Shown: positions 1 to 10,702 of the stretch, piece after piece | Numbering within the stretch: position 1 is the first letter of the stretch | Layout of the letters: every line of letters begins with the position of its first letter | Assembly (NCBI GenBank): GCA_028583415.1 | Contig: CM053266.1 | Location: forward strand, 78,627,237-78,691,236 | Direction: 5' to 3' | DNA: 64,000 bases | Origin: Protea cynaroides | Taxonomy: Eukaryota > Streptophyta > Magnoliopsida > Proteales > Proteaceae | Notes under the pieces: model-generated | The model's database searches: none | What the model was told of the DNA's origin: nothing | Seen by the model: only the letters and a program-made list of their open reading frames with translations | Made by a program: the position numbers and the translations under genes

Positions 1-689
1 GCTGAATCAAAATATTGGATGAATTGAGAATATAAACAACAAAAGATATTCAAGGAAAAAGTTATATAAGGCTGAACCGAGAATCCTCAAAAAGAAGAAG
101 CAGGAATTGGAAAAAAAAATCCCTCAGATTCTTCTCGTCCTTGCTAAAAGTGAAGATCCCAAAGAGAAAATCTCGAAGAGAGAGAAGGCCATTCTGATCA
201 ACCCCCTCCATTTTTCTTTCTTTAAACCCAATCGGAGTTCCCAAATCCTTTTTTAAAAATCCCATCTCTCTCCTCTACTCTCTTGAAATGTATCCTTTTG
301 AGACCTCAAAAACCCAAAATCCTTTGTTCTTTCGAGGGAGTCCCCTTTAGACTTCTCAATAGGTGTTGAGAATCAATTGATGAGTCCTTCTTCTTTGTTG
401 TGTTCACCTGCTCGTAAGAGACTGCTTGACTGTGTTGAGTTAGGGTACGTAACGTCCGTACAATCAGCTGGGAGGCAGTGGAAGAGTAAGGTAAAAGTTA
501 AGTTGATACCAATTTAATAGCTACTTTGGCATCAAATTGGTATAATTTATGTGACATCATCTTTCAATAGTCCTATCCTAATGAACATGGTCTATCAGTA
601 ACCGACTTTGCTAATAAGGGGAGGTTCAAATAGTTTCTTCCAAAGTTAAAGCACTTCTTTTGGAATGAAGAATAAATTCAAAGAAGGTG
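1..689. other. Unassigned sequence left of the LINE
   Basis: No coding region, RNA gene or repeat is recognisable here. It is AT-rich with pyrimidine-rich stretches near 110-300. The frames are short and show no known motif. The true 5' end of the LINE may fall in the last 50-100 bases. An 8-bp AATAAATT at 671-678 recurs just after the LINE poly(A) at 43158-43165 and is a weak candidate target duplication. Confidence 0.5.
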
Positions 690-1126
690 CGTGTAATTTC
701 TCATGAGTTAGTGGAGCATTTTCATTCTATCAGTTGTGCACTTTTGGCATGAAACTCATTTCCAAAATTATAGTTTCTCGATTATCTAGGCATCTTGGAT
801 CACTCCTTGCCCCAAACCAATCTACTTTTATTCATGATAGGGGTATTTCTGATGACATTGTTATGGTGCACGAGGTTTTTCATTATATTAAGCATCATAA
901 GAAATCTAAATCTCGATTTTTGGCCCATAAATTAGATATGAAAAAAGCATATGACTGGCTAAAATGGCATTTTCTTGAAGCTGTGCTTAGTAGATTGGGT
1001 TTTGCTGCACGCTGGATTTCTTTGGTCATGAAGTGTGTCAATTCTGTTTTATATACTTAAATTATTAATGGGGCTGAGAGGGGTTCAATCTCTCCTTCTA
1101 GGGGTATTCGGTAAGGGGACCCTTTG
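690..1126 (+). pseudogene. LINE (L1-type) piece 1: 5' part of reverse transcriptase
   Basis: This is the first of five pieces of one 5'-truncated non-LTR retrotransposon. The frame from about 734 carries the fingers and palm of an L1-type reverse transcriptase: a degenerate RPIS-LCTFGMKLISK block, APNQSTFIHDRGISD (compare the usual PNQSAFxxGRxIxDN), and motif A as LDMKKAYDW with its aspartates. A stop follows at about 1060, but LINE sequence continues to GDPL at 1113-1126. There the reading is cut by the Tekay-1 insertion; the next codons, SPLLF, reappear at 13024. A frameshift near 733 and several stops show it is dead. The endonuclease domain expected upstream is absent. Confidence 0.85.
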
Positions 1127-3447
1127 TGTCATACCCCAATTTTGTACTATTCAGAACGGTGCGATGAACCACTAATAAACCACCGGCCAATCTAGGATCT
1201 CAAATAGGCTGTGTCCATTAGCTTAAACCATACACATCCACAACCATAATCAGAATAAATACACAATAGCGGAAGTCTTAATATTAAATGAACTGAGAAT
1301 CTAAATGTGATAATCATAAATAAAATATCCAATTATGTTGTATCAACCGAGACATAAGTAAATAAAATATCAAATTACATTTCCTTAATGGTTCAAATAA
1401 AAATCTAATAAAAAATGCATGAGTTGCACTTGCATGAGGAGTCATGCGTCTCCACTATATCTTCAGCCTCCATTGTAGCCACGTGCCCGTACACAGAAGT
1501 ATTCATATAATCCTCCACAGTGGTACCTGCATCATCAACTAAAATATTCAAATTTGAAAAGGGTGAGCACACATCACGGCTCAGTGAGCAAACAAAATAA
1601 TGCAACAAACATATGCATGCATTCAATTCATATCTGTGGTCTGGTATATAAGTTTGCAATGTGCTATAGAAAGGTTTGGTGACCGCCGCACCTCTATACA
1701 CGAGTGTGTGGAACCGCTCAACGAATCAAACACCATCGCCGCCCCCACATGCACCCACCATGGGATAGAGATAAAGCTAAAGTGCTTAGGACCGCACCGC
1801 ATCACACTTCCCCTGATGCTCTACCCATACCAACATGTAAGCCCCTATTGGCGAGGGCTTGCAAACAGGGTTCGCAACTAATCAATCCTAATGTCAAACA
1901 GTGTATCCAAGGCCTCACCCCAGCATCCCTCAATACGTCCATAGAGATAGAGCTAAGGCCCCCCGACAGAGTCAAAGATTACACGGTCCAAGACCACCTC
2001 CCCTGATGCCCTACGACGTAATAGTTCTGCTAAGGTAATGGCGATACGACGATGTTAGTGGACAAGACTAGAGTAGAGATAGGGCTCAAGTGCTTAGGAC
2101 CGCATTGCATCACACTTCCCTTGATGCCCCACTCGCATCAAGTACACTAACCACACATAAACATTCACATGTCTATTCTTAGCATCATCATCATCATCAT
2201 CATCATGTTGTAAATAAACTGAATTAAATATGCATGAACAGTAATAACAGGAATAGTAGATGACATGTGATATGCATATTACAATCATACAATCAGAGAA
2301 TCATACATAGGATTGGACTCAATAAACAAAAATAATTTATTATTAGCCAATTAGTTTAGGTCTTGTTCCCTCACCTTTGCTTGAGTGTAAATCCTCTTTC
2401 AAGCTTTAAGAATCACCTTTATATCAATAGGAAAACCTAACAAGTCGATAGATTTTAATTAGAATTCATTCCGACAGTTTTAAGCTTGCTATAAAGCTAA
2501 GGTCGCAGGATGGGTCGCAGGTTGGATCGCAGGTTTCTGCGAGCCCAGGGTATAGGGTCGATGCTAGGGTCGGTTGTCCCATCGACCCTAGGTGCGACCG
2601 CAGCTTCCCTGGACTTCCCGGGAGCTAGGGGTCGATCCTGTGGTCTGGTAGGGTCGATTCCCAATCGACCCTACGTGCGACCGCACGTGGTTTGAGTCGA
2701 CCTTTTCATTCTACAGTATAATCTTTCATGTTTGGGTCCTTTGGCTTACTTTCACAGTCCATTCTATGCTTGTTCTATGGCTTAAAACTCTAGGTTACTT
2801 CCTTACTTTGTCTACCATGACTCCCTCCATGGATTTCATTGAAATCTTCCCATGAATGGATGATTTGGGTTTCTCCTAGATCATACCCTCTTCATGAACT
2901 ATTCCAAGGTCTTAAACAATTCATGGAAAGCATATCCATACCTTAGGTTTGCTGAGATTCAGAGGTTTCTCTGAATTTCTTCCCTTTAGTCTTCTTTTCC
3001 AATTCTCCTTCTCTTCTCCTTCTCTTCTCTTTCAATTAGGGTTTCAAAAGGAGTGAAAGAGGCTAAGGGACGTCCTATTTATAGAGAAAAACCTCCTAAA
3101 ATAAGTCCCATAGAGATTAGGAAAGAATCCCCTTGAAATTAGGAAAGTTTCCTATTGACGGTTTCTGTCGGTGATCCTAGGGTTGATGCTAGGGTTGCAG
3201 ATCCCGTCGACCCTAGGGTTTCAGTTGTCCGACCCTAGGACTAAAAGTCATCGGTCTAACTTCCTGATGAGGTGGGATCGACCCTACCTGTTTAGGTATG
3301 TGACCCTACCCCCTATTTTACTATTTTTAGGTCAGTTTCATACCTGGTCTTGCTATTTCCTTCACGCACTTGGTCCATTTGGCTCGACCATGATAGGTAG
3401 ACCTGGTACTAGGTGGTAAGACTGGTTAGTTCGATACGGGTCTCACA
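1127..3447 (-). repeat. 3' LTR of Tekay-1
   Basis: This copy aligns along its whole length with 10703-13018, with scattered substitutions. On the minus strand it starts TGTGAGACCC and ends GGGGTATGACA. A TATA-like CTATAAATAG lies at 3075-3084 (minus). It contains two clusters of GGTCGA/CGACCCTA motifs (about 2504-2700 and 3172-3320) and a short (ATC)n run near 2185-2206. The small open frames inside it (for example 1405-1701) appear in both LTRs but show no protein signature, so I do not call them genes. Confidence 0.92.
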
Positions 3448-3461
3448 ACTCCCCCCTGCTT
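3448..3461 (-). other. Polypurine tract of Tekay-1
   Basis: On the minus strand the sequence AAGCAGGGGGGAGT directly abuts the 3' LTR. That is the expected position and composition of the plus-strand DNA priming site. Confidence 0.85.
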
Positions 3462-3476
3462 ATAAAAATTTCATCC

Positions 3477-4876
3477 TCAAAATTTGTACATACCTTTCGA
3501 GTCGAATAGATGAGGGTATTGTTTTCGCATAGCATTCTCTTCTTCCCATGTGATTTCTTCTATATCTCTGCTTCTCCAGGTGACCTTAACATAATAGATA
3601 TTACGGTTGCGTAGTCATTGAACCTTTCGACTGGTGATTTTAGTTGGTGCTACTTCAAATGTCAAATCAACAGTCAAATCAGGTAGATCTACTGTCAAAA
3701 TGTGCGTTGGATCTCTGACATACTTCTTTAGTAAGGAGATATGAAATACATCATGCACACTTGACATAGATGGTGGTAATGCTAACTGGTAAGCCACTTT
3801 TCCACGTTTGGCTAGAATTTCATATGGCCCGACATATCTCGGACTTAGTTTCCCTTTCTGTCCGAACCGTTTCAAACCTCGCATTGGTGACACTTTGAGG
3901 AATACCTTATCACTTACAGCAAATTCAAGGTATCGGTGTCTAGTATCTGCATATTGCTTCTGACGATTCTGAGCCGTTCTTACTCTTTCCTTGATAATGT
4001 CGACTACTCGACATGTCTCTTCAATAAATTCTGATCCAACAATGCTACGTTCTCCAACTTCATTCCAAAACAAAGGAGTTCGACACTTCCTGCCATACAG
4101 TGCTTCATAGGGTGACATTTGTATAGTAGCCTGATAGCTATTGTGATAAGTGAACTCAATCAGTGGTAATTTTTCATCCCATGATCCTTTAAAATCAATT
4201 ACACAGGCTCGGAGCATGTCTTCTAGAATCTGAATGGTACGCTCCGATTGTCCGTCTGTCTGAGGATGGAATGCAGTACTAAACTTCAATGTTGTACCCA
4301 TAGCCTTTTGCAATCCTTCCCAAAACTTTGAAGTAAATTGTGGATCTCTGTCGGACACAATGCTTTCAGGTACACCGTGTAACCTGACAATATTACCACA
4401 TACAACTTAGCTAACCTCTCCAATGTATACTGAGGTCGTATAGCTATAAATCGAGCCGTTTTAGTCAGGCGGTCTACAATCACCCAAACCGCATCAACTA
4501 CTCGGGGAGTCAATGGTAACCCGGTGACGAAGTCCATAGTGATGCAGTCCCATTTCCATGCTGGTTCCGATAACGGCTGTAACAGTCCTGCAGGTCTTTG
4601 TCGTTCAACCTTCACCTTCTGACAGTTTAAGCATTGAGACACGAACTTAGCTACATCTGTTTTCATTCCTCTCCACCAATATAATTTCTTTAGATCATGA
4701 TATATTTTTGTACTTCCAGGATGTATCGAATAGGCGGTGGTATGGGCTTCCTTCATTAGTCGGTGTCTAATGTCCAAACTTTCTGTTTCAGGTATGCATA
4801 TTCTTCCTTTGTATTTTAGTACCTTTTCATCATATAAGGTGAACTCAAGAATAGTCCTACCTTTTTTTATGTCTTC
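3477..4876 (-). pseudogene. Tekay-1 integrase and chromodomain-like tail
   Basis: This is the C-terminal third of the polyprotein. It begins after a TAA stop at 4877-4879 where the frame otherwise continues. The HHCC zinc-binding domain is visible (HPGSTKIYHD, then CLNCQKVKVERQRPAG). The catalytic core follows, with its first aspartate in MDFVTGLPLTPR, the second in SDRDPQFTSKFW and the glutamate in TDGQSERTIQILED. A frameshift near 4390 moves the reading to another frame. A TGA at 3615-3617 precedes the tail YYVKVTWRSRDIEEITWEEE, ending at 3477. That tail resembles the chromodomain that directs chromovirus insertion to marked chromatin. The enzyme would join the cDNA to host DNA; this copy is inactive. 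Confidence 0.88.
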
Positions 4877-6556
4877 TTATACCATTCTTAGATAAGGGTC
4901 TGATTTAATAGCTGTTTTCATTTCATCAAGTATATCAGGTACAATCTTCAATGTGGCGAACATATTTGAAAACCGATGGATAAACCCTTGGTTGGTTGAT
5001 TCACCCGGTGCATCTATCACAAACTGTTCATTATCGTAATTGAATACTTTTTCGGTGGCACACATTGCGGCAGTTGTGCTAACCTCCCCTTGAGATTTTA
5101 TCATTGCCTTTCTACTCAGCGCGTCAGCAACCACATTAGCTTTTCCCGGATGATACTGGATATCACAATCATAGTCTTTCAATAGTTCCAGTCATCTTCT
5201 TTGTCTCATATTCAACTCTTTCTGATTAAAGAGATAAGTATGACTCTTATGATCTGATTTAATATGAAATTTCTCTCCGTACAAGTAATGTCTCCATCTC
5301 TTGATAGCATGTACTACTACCGCTAATTTCAAATCATGAGTGGGATAGTTCTTCTCATGTGTCTTCAATTGTCTTGAGGCATAAGCAATTACTTGTTCTC
5401 CTTGCATAAGTACACATCTTAATCCCAATCCTGACGCATCAATGTACAAAATAAATGGTTGTCCTGGAATCGAAATGGTCAAGATTGGAGCAGATATCAA
5501 TCTAGCCTTCAATGTTTGGAAACTCTTCTCGCATTTCTCAGTCCAAACAAACTTTTCGCCCTTCTTAGTGAAATTGGTGAGAGGTACGGAAATTCGAGAA
5601 TAGTCTTCCAGAAATCGTCGATAATACCCAGCTAGACCTAGGAAACTTCTAATTTCTGCAATGCTCTTCGGTGCTTCCCACTTCACAATAGCTTCAATCT
5701 TGCTAGGATCCACTTTAATTCCTTTAGCGGATACAACATGGCCTAGAAAAGCGACTTTATTTAGCCAAAACTTACACTTTATAAATTTGGCGTAAAGCTT
5801 CTCTTTTCGTAATCGCTGCAGAGCGGCGTTTAGATTCTTAATATGAGTTTCCTTGTCCTTGGAGTAGACCAATATATCATCGATGAATACAATGACCGAC
5901 GTGTCCAACATATCATGGAATACCCGATTCATAAGTTCCATAAAAGTTACTGGTGCGTTCGTCAAACCAAAAGACATGACCATAAATTCATAATGTCCAT
6001 ATCTGGTCCTGAATGCTGTCTTGGGAATATCACCGTCCTTAATCTTCAACTGATGGTATCTAGACCGAAGATCGATCTTGGAGAACACCTTGGCACCTTG
6101 CAACTGATCGAACAGGTCATCGATCCAAGGCAATGGATACCGATTCTTGATTGTCAGCTTATTCAGTTCCCGGTAGTCTATACACAGTCAAACACTACCG
6201 TCCTTCTTCTTTACGAATAATACTGGCGCTCCCCATGGTGATATGCTAGGTCTAATGTAACCCTTGTCCAGTAGTTCTTGTAGTTGTACTTTTAATTCCT
6301 TTAATTCAGTAAGAGCCATTCGATAAGGTGCTTTAGATACTGGTGCGGCTCCGGGTATCAAATCTATAACAAATTCTATAGCTCGGTCAGGTGGTAGTCC
6401 TGGTAACTCTTCAGGAAATACATCTGGGAAGTCATGCACAACATCAATATCCTCCATTTGTGGTGCTTCCTTGGTAAGATCGACCACAGATACTAGATAC
6501 CCAACTATTCTTTTCTCAAGGCACTTCCTAGCCTTTAATGTAGAGAGTATGAGCTT
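4877..6556 (-). pseudogene. Tekay-1 reverse transcriptase and RNase H
   Basis: Read on the minus strand in the same frame as gag, this part holds the RT: DYRELNKLTI-type start, the DLRSRYHQLKIKDGD block, FGLTNAPVTFMELMN and the catalytic FIDDILVYSKD. RNase H follows, with LYIDASGLGLRCVLMQG, YASRQLKTHEKNYPTHD, WRHYLYG and the SDHKSHTYLF motif, ending near DCDIQYHPGKANVVADALSRK. It would copy the element RNA into DNA in virus-like particles. In-frame stops interrupt it: TGA at 6188-6190 (Tekay-2 has an arginine codon), TGA at 5192-5194 (Tekay-2 has tryptophan) and TAA at 4877-4879. The changes mostly look like C-to-T on one strand or the other. Confidence 0.9.
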
Positions 6557-8251
6557 TCATTTACGGGGAAGTTTGGTTCGCGCAAAATTAAACTCTGCTC
6601 CTTCCTTGTCTTTAAATGTCAGCTTCTTTTCGGCACATAATAGATTTGCAGAATGCCGAGCTAACCAGTCTATTCCCAAGATGACGTCAAAGTCTGCTAT
6701 CTCAAGTTGAATCAGGGTTACATCTAGAGTTTTCTCATCAATAAGGACTGGGCATGGTCCATAACCTGTTTCTAATTCCACTTCTAATCCCATCGACAAC
6801 CGTACAAGTAGTTTATAGTCTAGATATTTCAATGGTAGGTTCAGCTTCTTTCCAAATGACACAGATATAAAAGAATGAGTAGCTCCTGAATCAAAGAGTA
6901 CTCTGGCGGGGATGCCATTAATGGGTACTATACCTGTGACCACATCAGGTGATGCGGCAGCATCCTCAGAGGTAACAGCGTAAACTCTTCCTTGTTGTGT
7001 TTTCTTTCTAGGCTTGGGGCACTCCTTTGAATAATGTCCCATTTGATTGCAGTTAAAGGATTTTACTCCTTCATTAATTGGCTTTTGTTGCTGTTGAGCT
7101 GCTGGGGTAGTCTTGGTTGCAGCATTAAAACCTTGAGTATGGAAGGGTTTGAATGTCCCTGTATTCCCTCTGTTATATGAATTTCCAGTTGGCCTCTTAA
7201 TACCCCTGTTTTGAGCAAAATAGCTCTCTTTCTGGCTCGACTCTATCACTCGAGCAATTTGTACAGCTTCGTTGTAGACTTTCTTCTCAAGTCCTAGTAC
7301 ATGTTCACGAATACTTCCCCTAAGTCCCATGACGAACCTTCGGGTCTTCGTATCTTCTGCTTGCATACTGACTGGTGCAAAGAAGAACAGCTCCTCATAA
7401 CGCTGTTGATATGCATCAACAATCGTCTGTCCCTGATACAAACTCAGGAACTCTTTTTCCATAGAATCTCTGAAACTCCTAGGAAAATACTTCTCAAAGA
7501 ATGCCTCTTTATATATATCCCAGGTCAGTTGGGCGTGCTTTGTCAACAGATACGTCCGTGTGGACTTCCACCAGTGGTGTGCATCGCCTTTCAGCATGAA
7601 CGTTGCACACAACACTTTCTCTTCTTCGTTCACCATCATCATCGTGAAATTCCTCTCCATCTCATCGATCCAGTGTGCTGGCCACAACGGATCAGCTGGC
7701 TTACCACTATACTCTCTGGGCTTCATCTTCAGAAAATGCTCAACTAGTCTGGACTGGTCTAGTTGATGAGGAACATAAGCCCCATACATAGGTGATTGGT
7801 ATTGACATCCACCTTGAGCTACATCAGGGTTTTGTACTTGAGCCTGGATGACTGGTGTTTGAGGTGCGTGGGGTACCGTGTTACTTCCCCCTGGTACTGT
7901 GCTTGCCTGTCATGCTGGCATCGGTGTCGTCTGTGCAGCTGGAAAAGCCATGCCTATGGCAGCTTGCATAGTAGCTTGTACCTGTTGTATTTGCTGCAGC
8001 TATTGTGCCAAATTCATTACGGTTGTAGCCAGGTCTGTAGGTGGAGCTGGCAGATTTGTAGGATTTGTCTGCCCATTAACTACGGATGGGGTCGTGTTTA
8101 GATTCTCCTGTGTTTCAGGATATATATGGCTGTCTTCCTCCACAGGTGGTGGTGGTGGAATAGAGTTACGGCTTTGTCTGGTCACTCTGCGTCCAACCAT
8201 TATCTGCTCTGGCAGTGGTAATGCCTGAAAATCATAGAATACGTGAGGCAA
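6557..8251 (-). pseudogene. Tekay-1 gag and aspartic protease
   Basis: The frame starts at 8251, or more likely at an internal Met just before VGRRVTRQS. A proline-rich N-terminus is followed by the Ty3/gypsy gag domain (WW in GDAHHWWKSTRTY, FFEKYFPRSFRDSMEKEF, VDAYQQRYEELFFFAP). Next is a zinc knuckle whose first cysteine is replaced by serine (SFNCNQMGHYSKEC), then the protease active site VLFDSGATHSFIS. Tekay-2 keeps an intact knuckle. TAG at 8000-8002 and TGA at 7910-7912 break the N-terminal part, and a TGA at 6557-6559 separates it from pol. Gag would build the particle; the protease would cut the polyprotein. There is no intron here, unlike Tekay-2. Confidence 0.9.
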
Positions 8252-8345
8252 TCATCATATATTTCATTCTCATATTTAAATCCATTAGTCAACGGTATTT
8301 TCAAAATTTTCAGATCATTCTATCAAAAATATTGTATTTTCCATC

Positions 8346-8570
8346 GTAGGGTCGATGGTAGGGTCGATGGATGTCCGACCCTAGGGTATGCGACCCTGAG
8401 AACCACTGTTACTTACCGAGAGCCTAGGGTCCATGTTAGGGTCGATGGGTGTCCGACCCTAGGATCGACCCCTAGTTCTCTGTCAGATCACCGAGAGGCT
8501 AGGGTTGATGAGGGGGTCGGAGGTAGGGTCGAATGTCTTGGTCGAATTATGCGACCCTAGGACTGAAAAT
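8346..8570. promoter_or_regulatory. Internal GGTCGA/CGACCCTA motif cluster of Tekay-1
   Basis: Repeated AGGGTCGATG and its inverse CGACCCTA occur about ten times between the gag start and the antisense first exon. The same motifs cluster twice in each LTR (about 2504-2700, 3172-3320, 12069-12275 and 12748-12890). Tekay-2 has clusters of a different palindrome at the matching places. A role as protein-binding sites or a bidirectional promoter is inference. Confidence 0.6.
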
Positions 8571-8716
8571 CAGGTTTTTAATCCCGATTTTTGAATCCAT
8601 TTCTCATTCTTTCTCCTCCTTTCCGACTCGGCTCGTTCCTCTGAGTTGCTACAGTGACAACTCCGACCCGTTGGTGATTTTTGCTTCTCTTTTCGATGTC
8701 TACTCCTTCTCTACAG

Positions 8717-9157
8717 GTATGTTCTCTACGGTTTCATGTTTTTAGGGTTTCTTAACTAGGTTTTTGCTCGTTTATATCGTTTTATTCAAATTAAACTTTT
8801 TCCAACCGTAAAAATTCAATTTTTATTGGGGGATTTTGTTGTTGGTGACTCAATAGACGAAATCCTAAAATATATTTGAGTTTCATCGGTTGGTTATCGA
8901 GAAACTTGAAATTTCCCATTTTTGCCCTAATTTGTCGAGATTTTTGAATTTCTTAAAATTTCTTCAAATTCAATCTTCTTAGATAAAATTTCCAACTGTA
9001 TGAGTCTTACAGGATAGTTTAGAATCTATATAAGTCCTCCTGCCCACGTGTATGGGTGAAAAGTGAGGCTTTTGACCAATTTATGTCGTTATAATGCCAA
9101 AATTTTTGGGTTTTTCATCTTTACTAAGCCATTATCTATTTTTCTTGGTTTTTGCAG
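8717..9157 (+). other. 5'-UTR intron of the antisense gene in Tekay-1
   Basis: On the plus strand, antisense to gag-pol, CTCTACAG|GTATGTTC forms a strong donor at 8717. TTGGTTTTTGCAG forms an acceptor ending at 9157, five bases before the antisense ATG. The interior is U-rich, as plant introns are. The predicted intron is 441 bp. The homologous gene in Tekay-2 has a 439-bp intron at the same place, with donor CTCTAG|GTAGGT and acceptor GTTTTGCAG. An upstream exon would run from somewhere after about 8580 to 8716; both copies share GAGTTGCTACAGT there. Confidence 0.65.
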
Positions 9158-9162
9158 ATAAT

Positions 9163-10425
9163 ATGGCTCGTACCAAAGTACCTAGGGTTCACGACCCAGT
9201 TCGTTTCCGTTCTAACGAGGCCGAGGCGTAGTATGCCCGCTACGCTCGTAAGAAGGTAGAGGGAGGTCGTCATGTGGACTTGGCTAGTCTAGCCTTGCTC
9301 GATGTAGAGAGAGCTTTTGGTGACATTGGCTGGCTTTCCGTGATCACCTACGATGCTTGTACCCGTCCAGATTTGGTGAGACAATTTTATTGTAATCTCC
9401 AGGTGGTGGGAGATCACAATGACACTGAGAGGGGTAGGGAGCTCAGGATCACGAGCTACGTCAAGGGAGTAGAGATTTTCTTTGACTGTCGACAGTTAGC
9501 AGACCTCTTGGGCATTTCGTACGACGACCCCTTGGTGTATTGTGCCCCTAGAGAGCCCCATTTCTTTTCCTTGGAGATGAGGGCTGAGCTAGACCGTCAG
9601 CTTATCAGAGAGGATCGCTAGGAGATGAAAGTGATCTACCTACATCCAGAGCCTCGGGTGTACTTTAAGATCATTCAGCACAACCTGATACCTCAGAGTG
9701 GACACTACGAGAGGATCTCCCAGTTGACCTAGTATTTACTCTACTGTATCTGCACTAGGCAGCCTGTCTGCCTCCCTTATATTATTATGCGGACGATGAT
9801 CAGTGCCACACTGCTAGGTCAGGTAGGCAACCTGCCTTATCGACGCCTGATCACTACATTGCTTACCCGCCGGGGTGTTGATTTGGTGGATGAGAGGATT
9901 CAGGAGAAATCCTTCTCATCACCTCTGGATTGGGAGGCCATCTGTAAGATGGGCATGCGGGATGCTCAGGTCAGCGATGATGAGAGGAATGCTCTGGTGC
10001 GTCCTCGTACTCGGGTAGAGATGGCAGACGCTGAGGCAGCGGCAGCAGCAGCAGCCGCTGGAGTAGGGGTTCATGGGGGTGATGCTGGGGATGAGGATCG
10101 TTTGTACATGGATGTGGACTCCATACCTCCTCCATCACCTACACATACTACGGGAGCTGGTCCTTCACATGCAGCTGGTCCTTCACACCCACCTTCTAAT
10201 GACATGATGGGGATACTGCGTGAGATTAGAGAGGCTCAGCGCATGTCTGATCTGAGGGTGGGAGAGCTTCTAGATTCTCAGCGCGTGACTGATCAGCGGG
10301 TTGCTGATCTCACAGCTAGTCTTCAGAAGACCCAGACTCAGGTAGCTTGGTTGACTAGAGTCTATGCTGAGGACTACGACAGAGACCGCGAGGCACCACC
10401 TCCCCCATCACCTCCAGCTTCATGA
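9163..10425 (+). pseudogene. Antisense extra gene of Tekay-1 (plant transposon-protein family)
   Basis: One frame runs from ATG 9163 to TGA 10423-10425 (1263 nt), opposite to gag-pol and between the 5' LTR and gag. Three in-frame TAGs (9229, 9619, 9730) break it; all look like CAG-to-TAG changes. The N-terminal half contains VITYDACTRPDLVRQFY, then GRELRITSYVKGVEIFF and QLADLLGISYDDPLVYC. It matches my recollection of the 'putative plant transposon protein' family (Pfam PF20167, from memory) that accompanies plant Ty3/gypsy elements. The C-terminal half has an alanine run, an acidic and proline-rich linker, a helical heptad-like stretch (LREIREAQRM...VADLTASLQKTQTQV) and a PPPPSPPAS end. No catalytic motif is seen. 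Tekay-2 carries a homologue of identical length with the same intron. Function is unknown. Confidence 0.75.
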
Positions 10426-10686
10426 TGTATTTTTCTTTTATTTTTTTTCTTTTGTACTACAGAGTAACTATCCAGATTGTGGACTGTACTCCGCTTTAGA
10501 TATGTTATTTTTCATTCGAGTGTATATGAATTTGTTTCTCATTTAATAGATGCATTATTCTCTTTCAATTTTTGTCTCAAACAACACGGATGCTTATGGT
10601 GTGTTATTATTACAGCTTTTAAATTTTATCCTATCTCAGTTCACAACTTTTGTGGTAGTATACTGGTTTAAAAGACAGGGCCTGAG

Positions 10687-10699
10687 AGCTCTGATACCA
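10687..10699 (-). other. Primer binding site of Tekay-1
   Basis: On the minus strand TGGTATCAGAGCT follows the 5' LTR after a 3-base spacer. It is the usual complement of the 3' end of plant initiator-Met tRNA. It also fixes the element's orientation. Confidence 0.9.
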
Positions 10700-10702
10700 A
10701 GT

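Noticed and set aside
1405..2006. Small ORFs in the Tekay-1 LTRs, repeated at 10982-11568
   Set aside because: They recur only because the LTR is duplicated, differ by frame-changing substitutions and show no protein motif.
9163..10425. Reading the antisense frame as an independent host gene
   Set aside because: It lies within the boundaries of Tekay-1, and the same gene occupies the same slot in Tekay-2, so it belongs to the retrotransposon.
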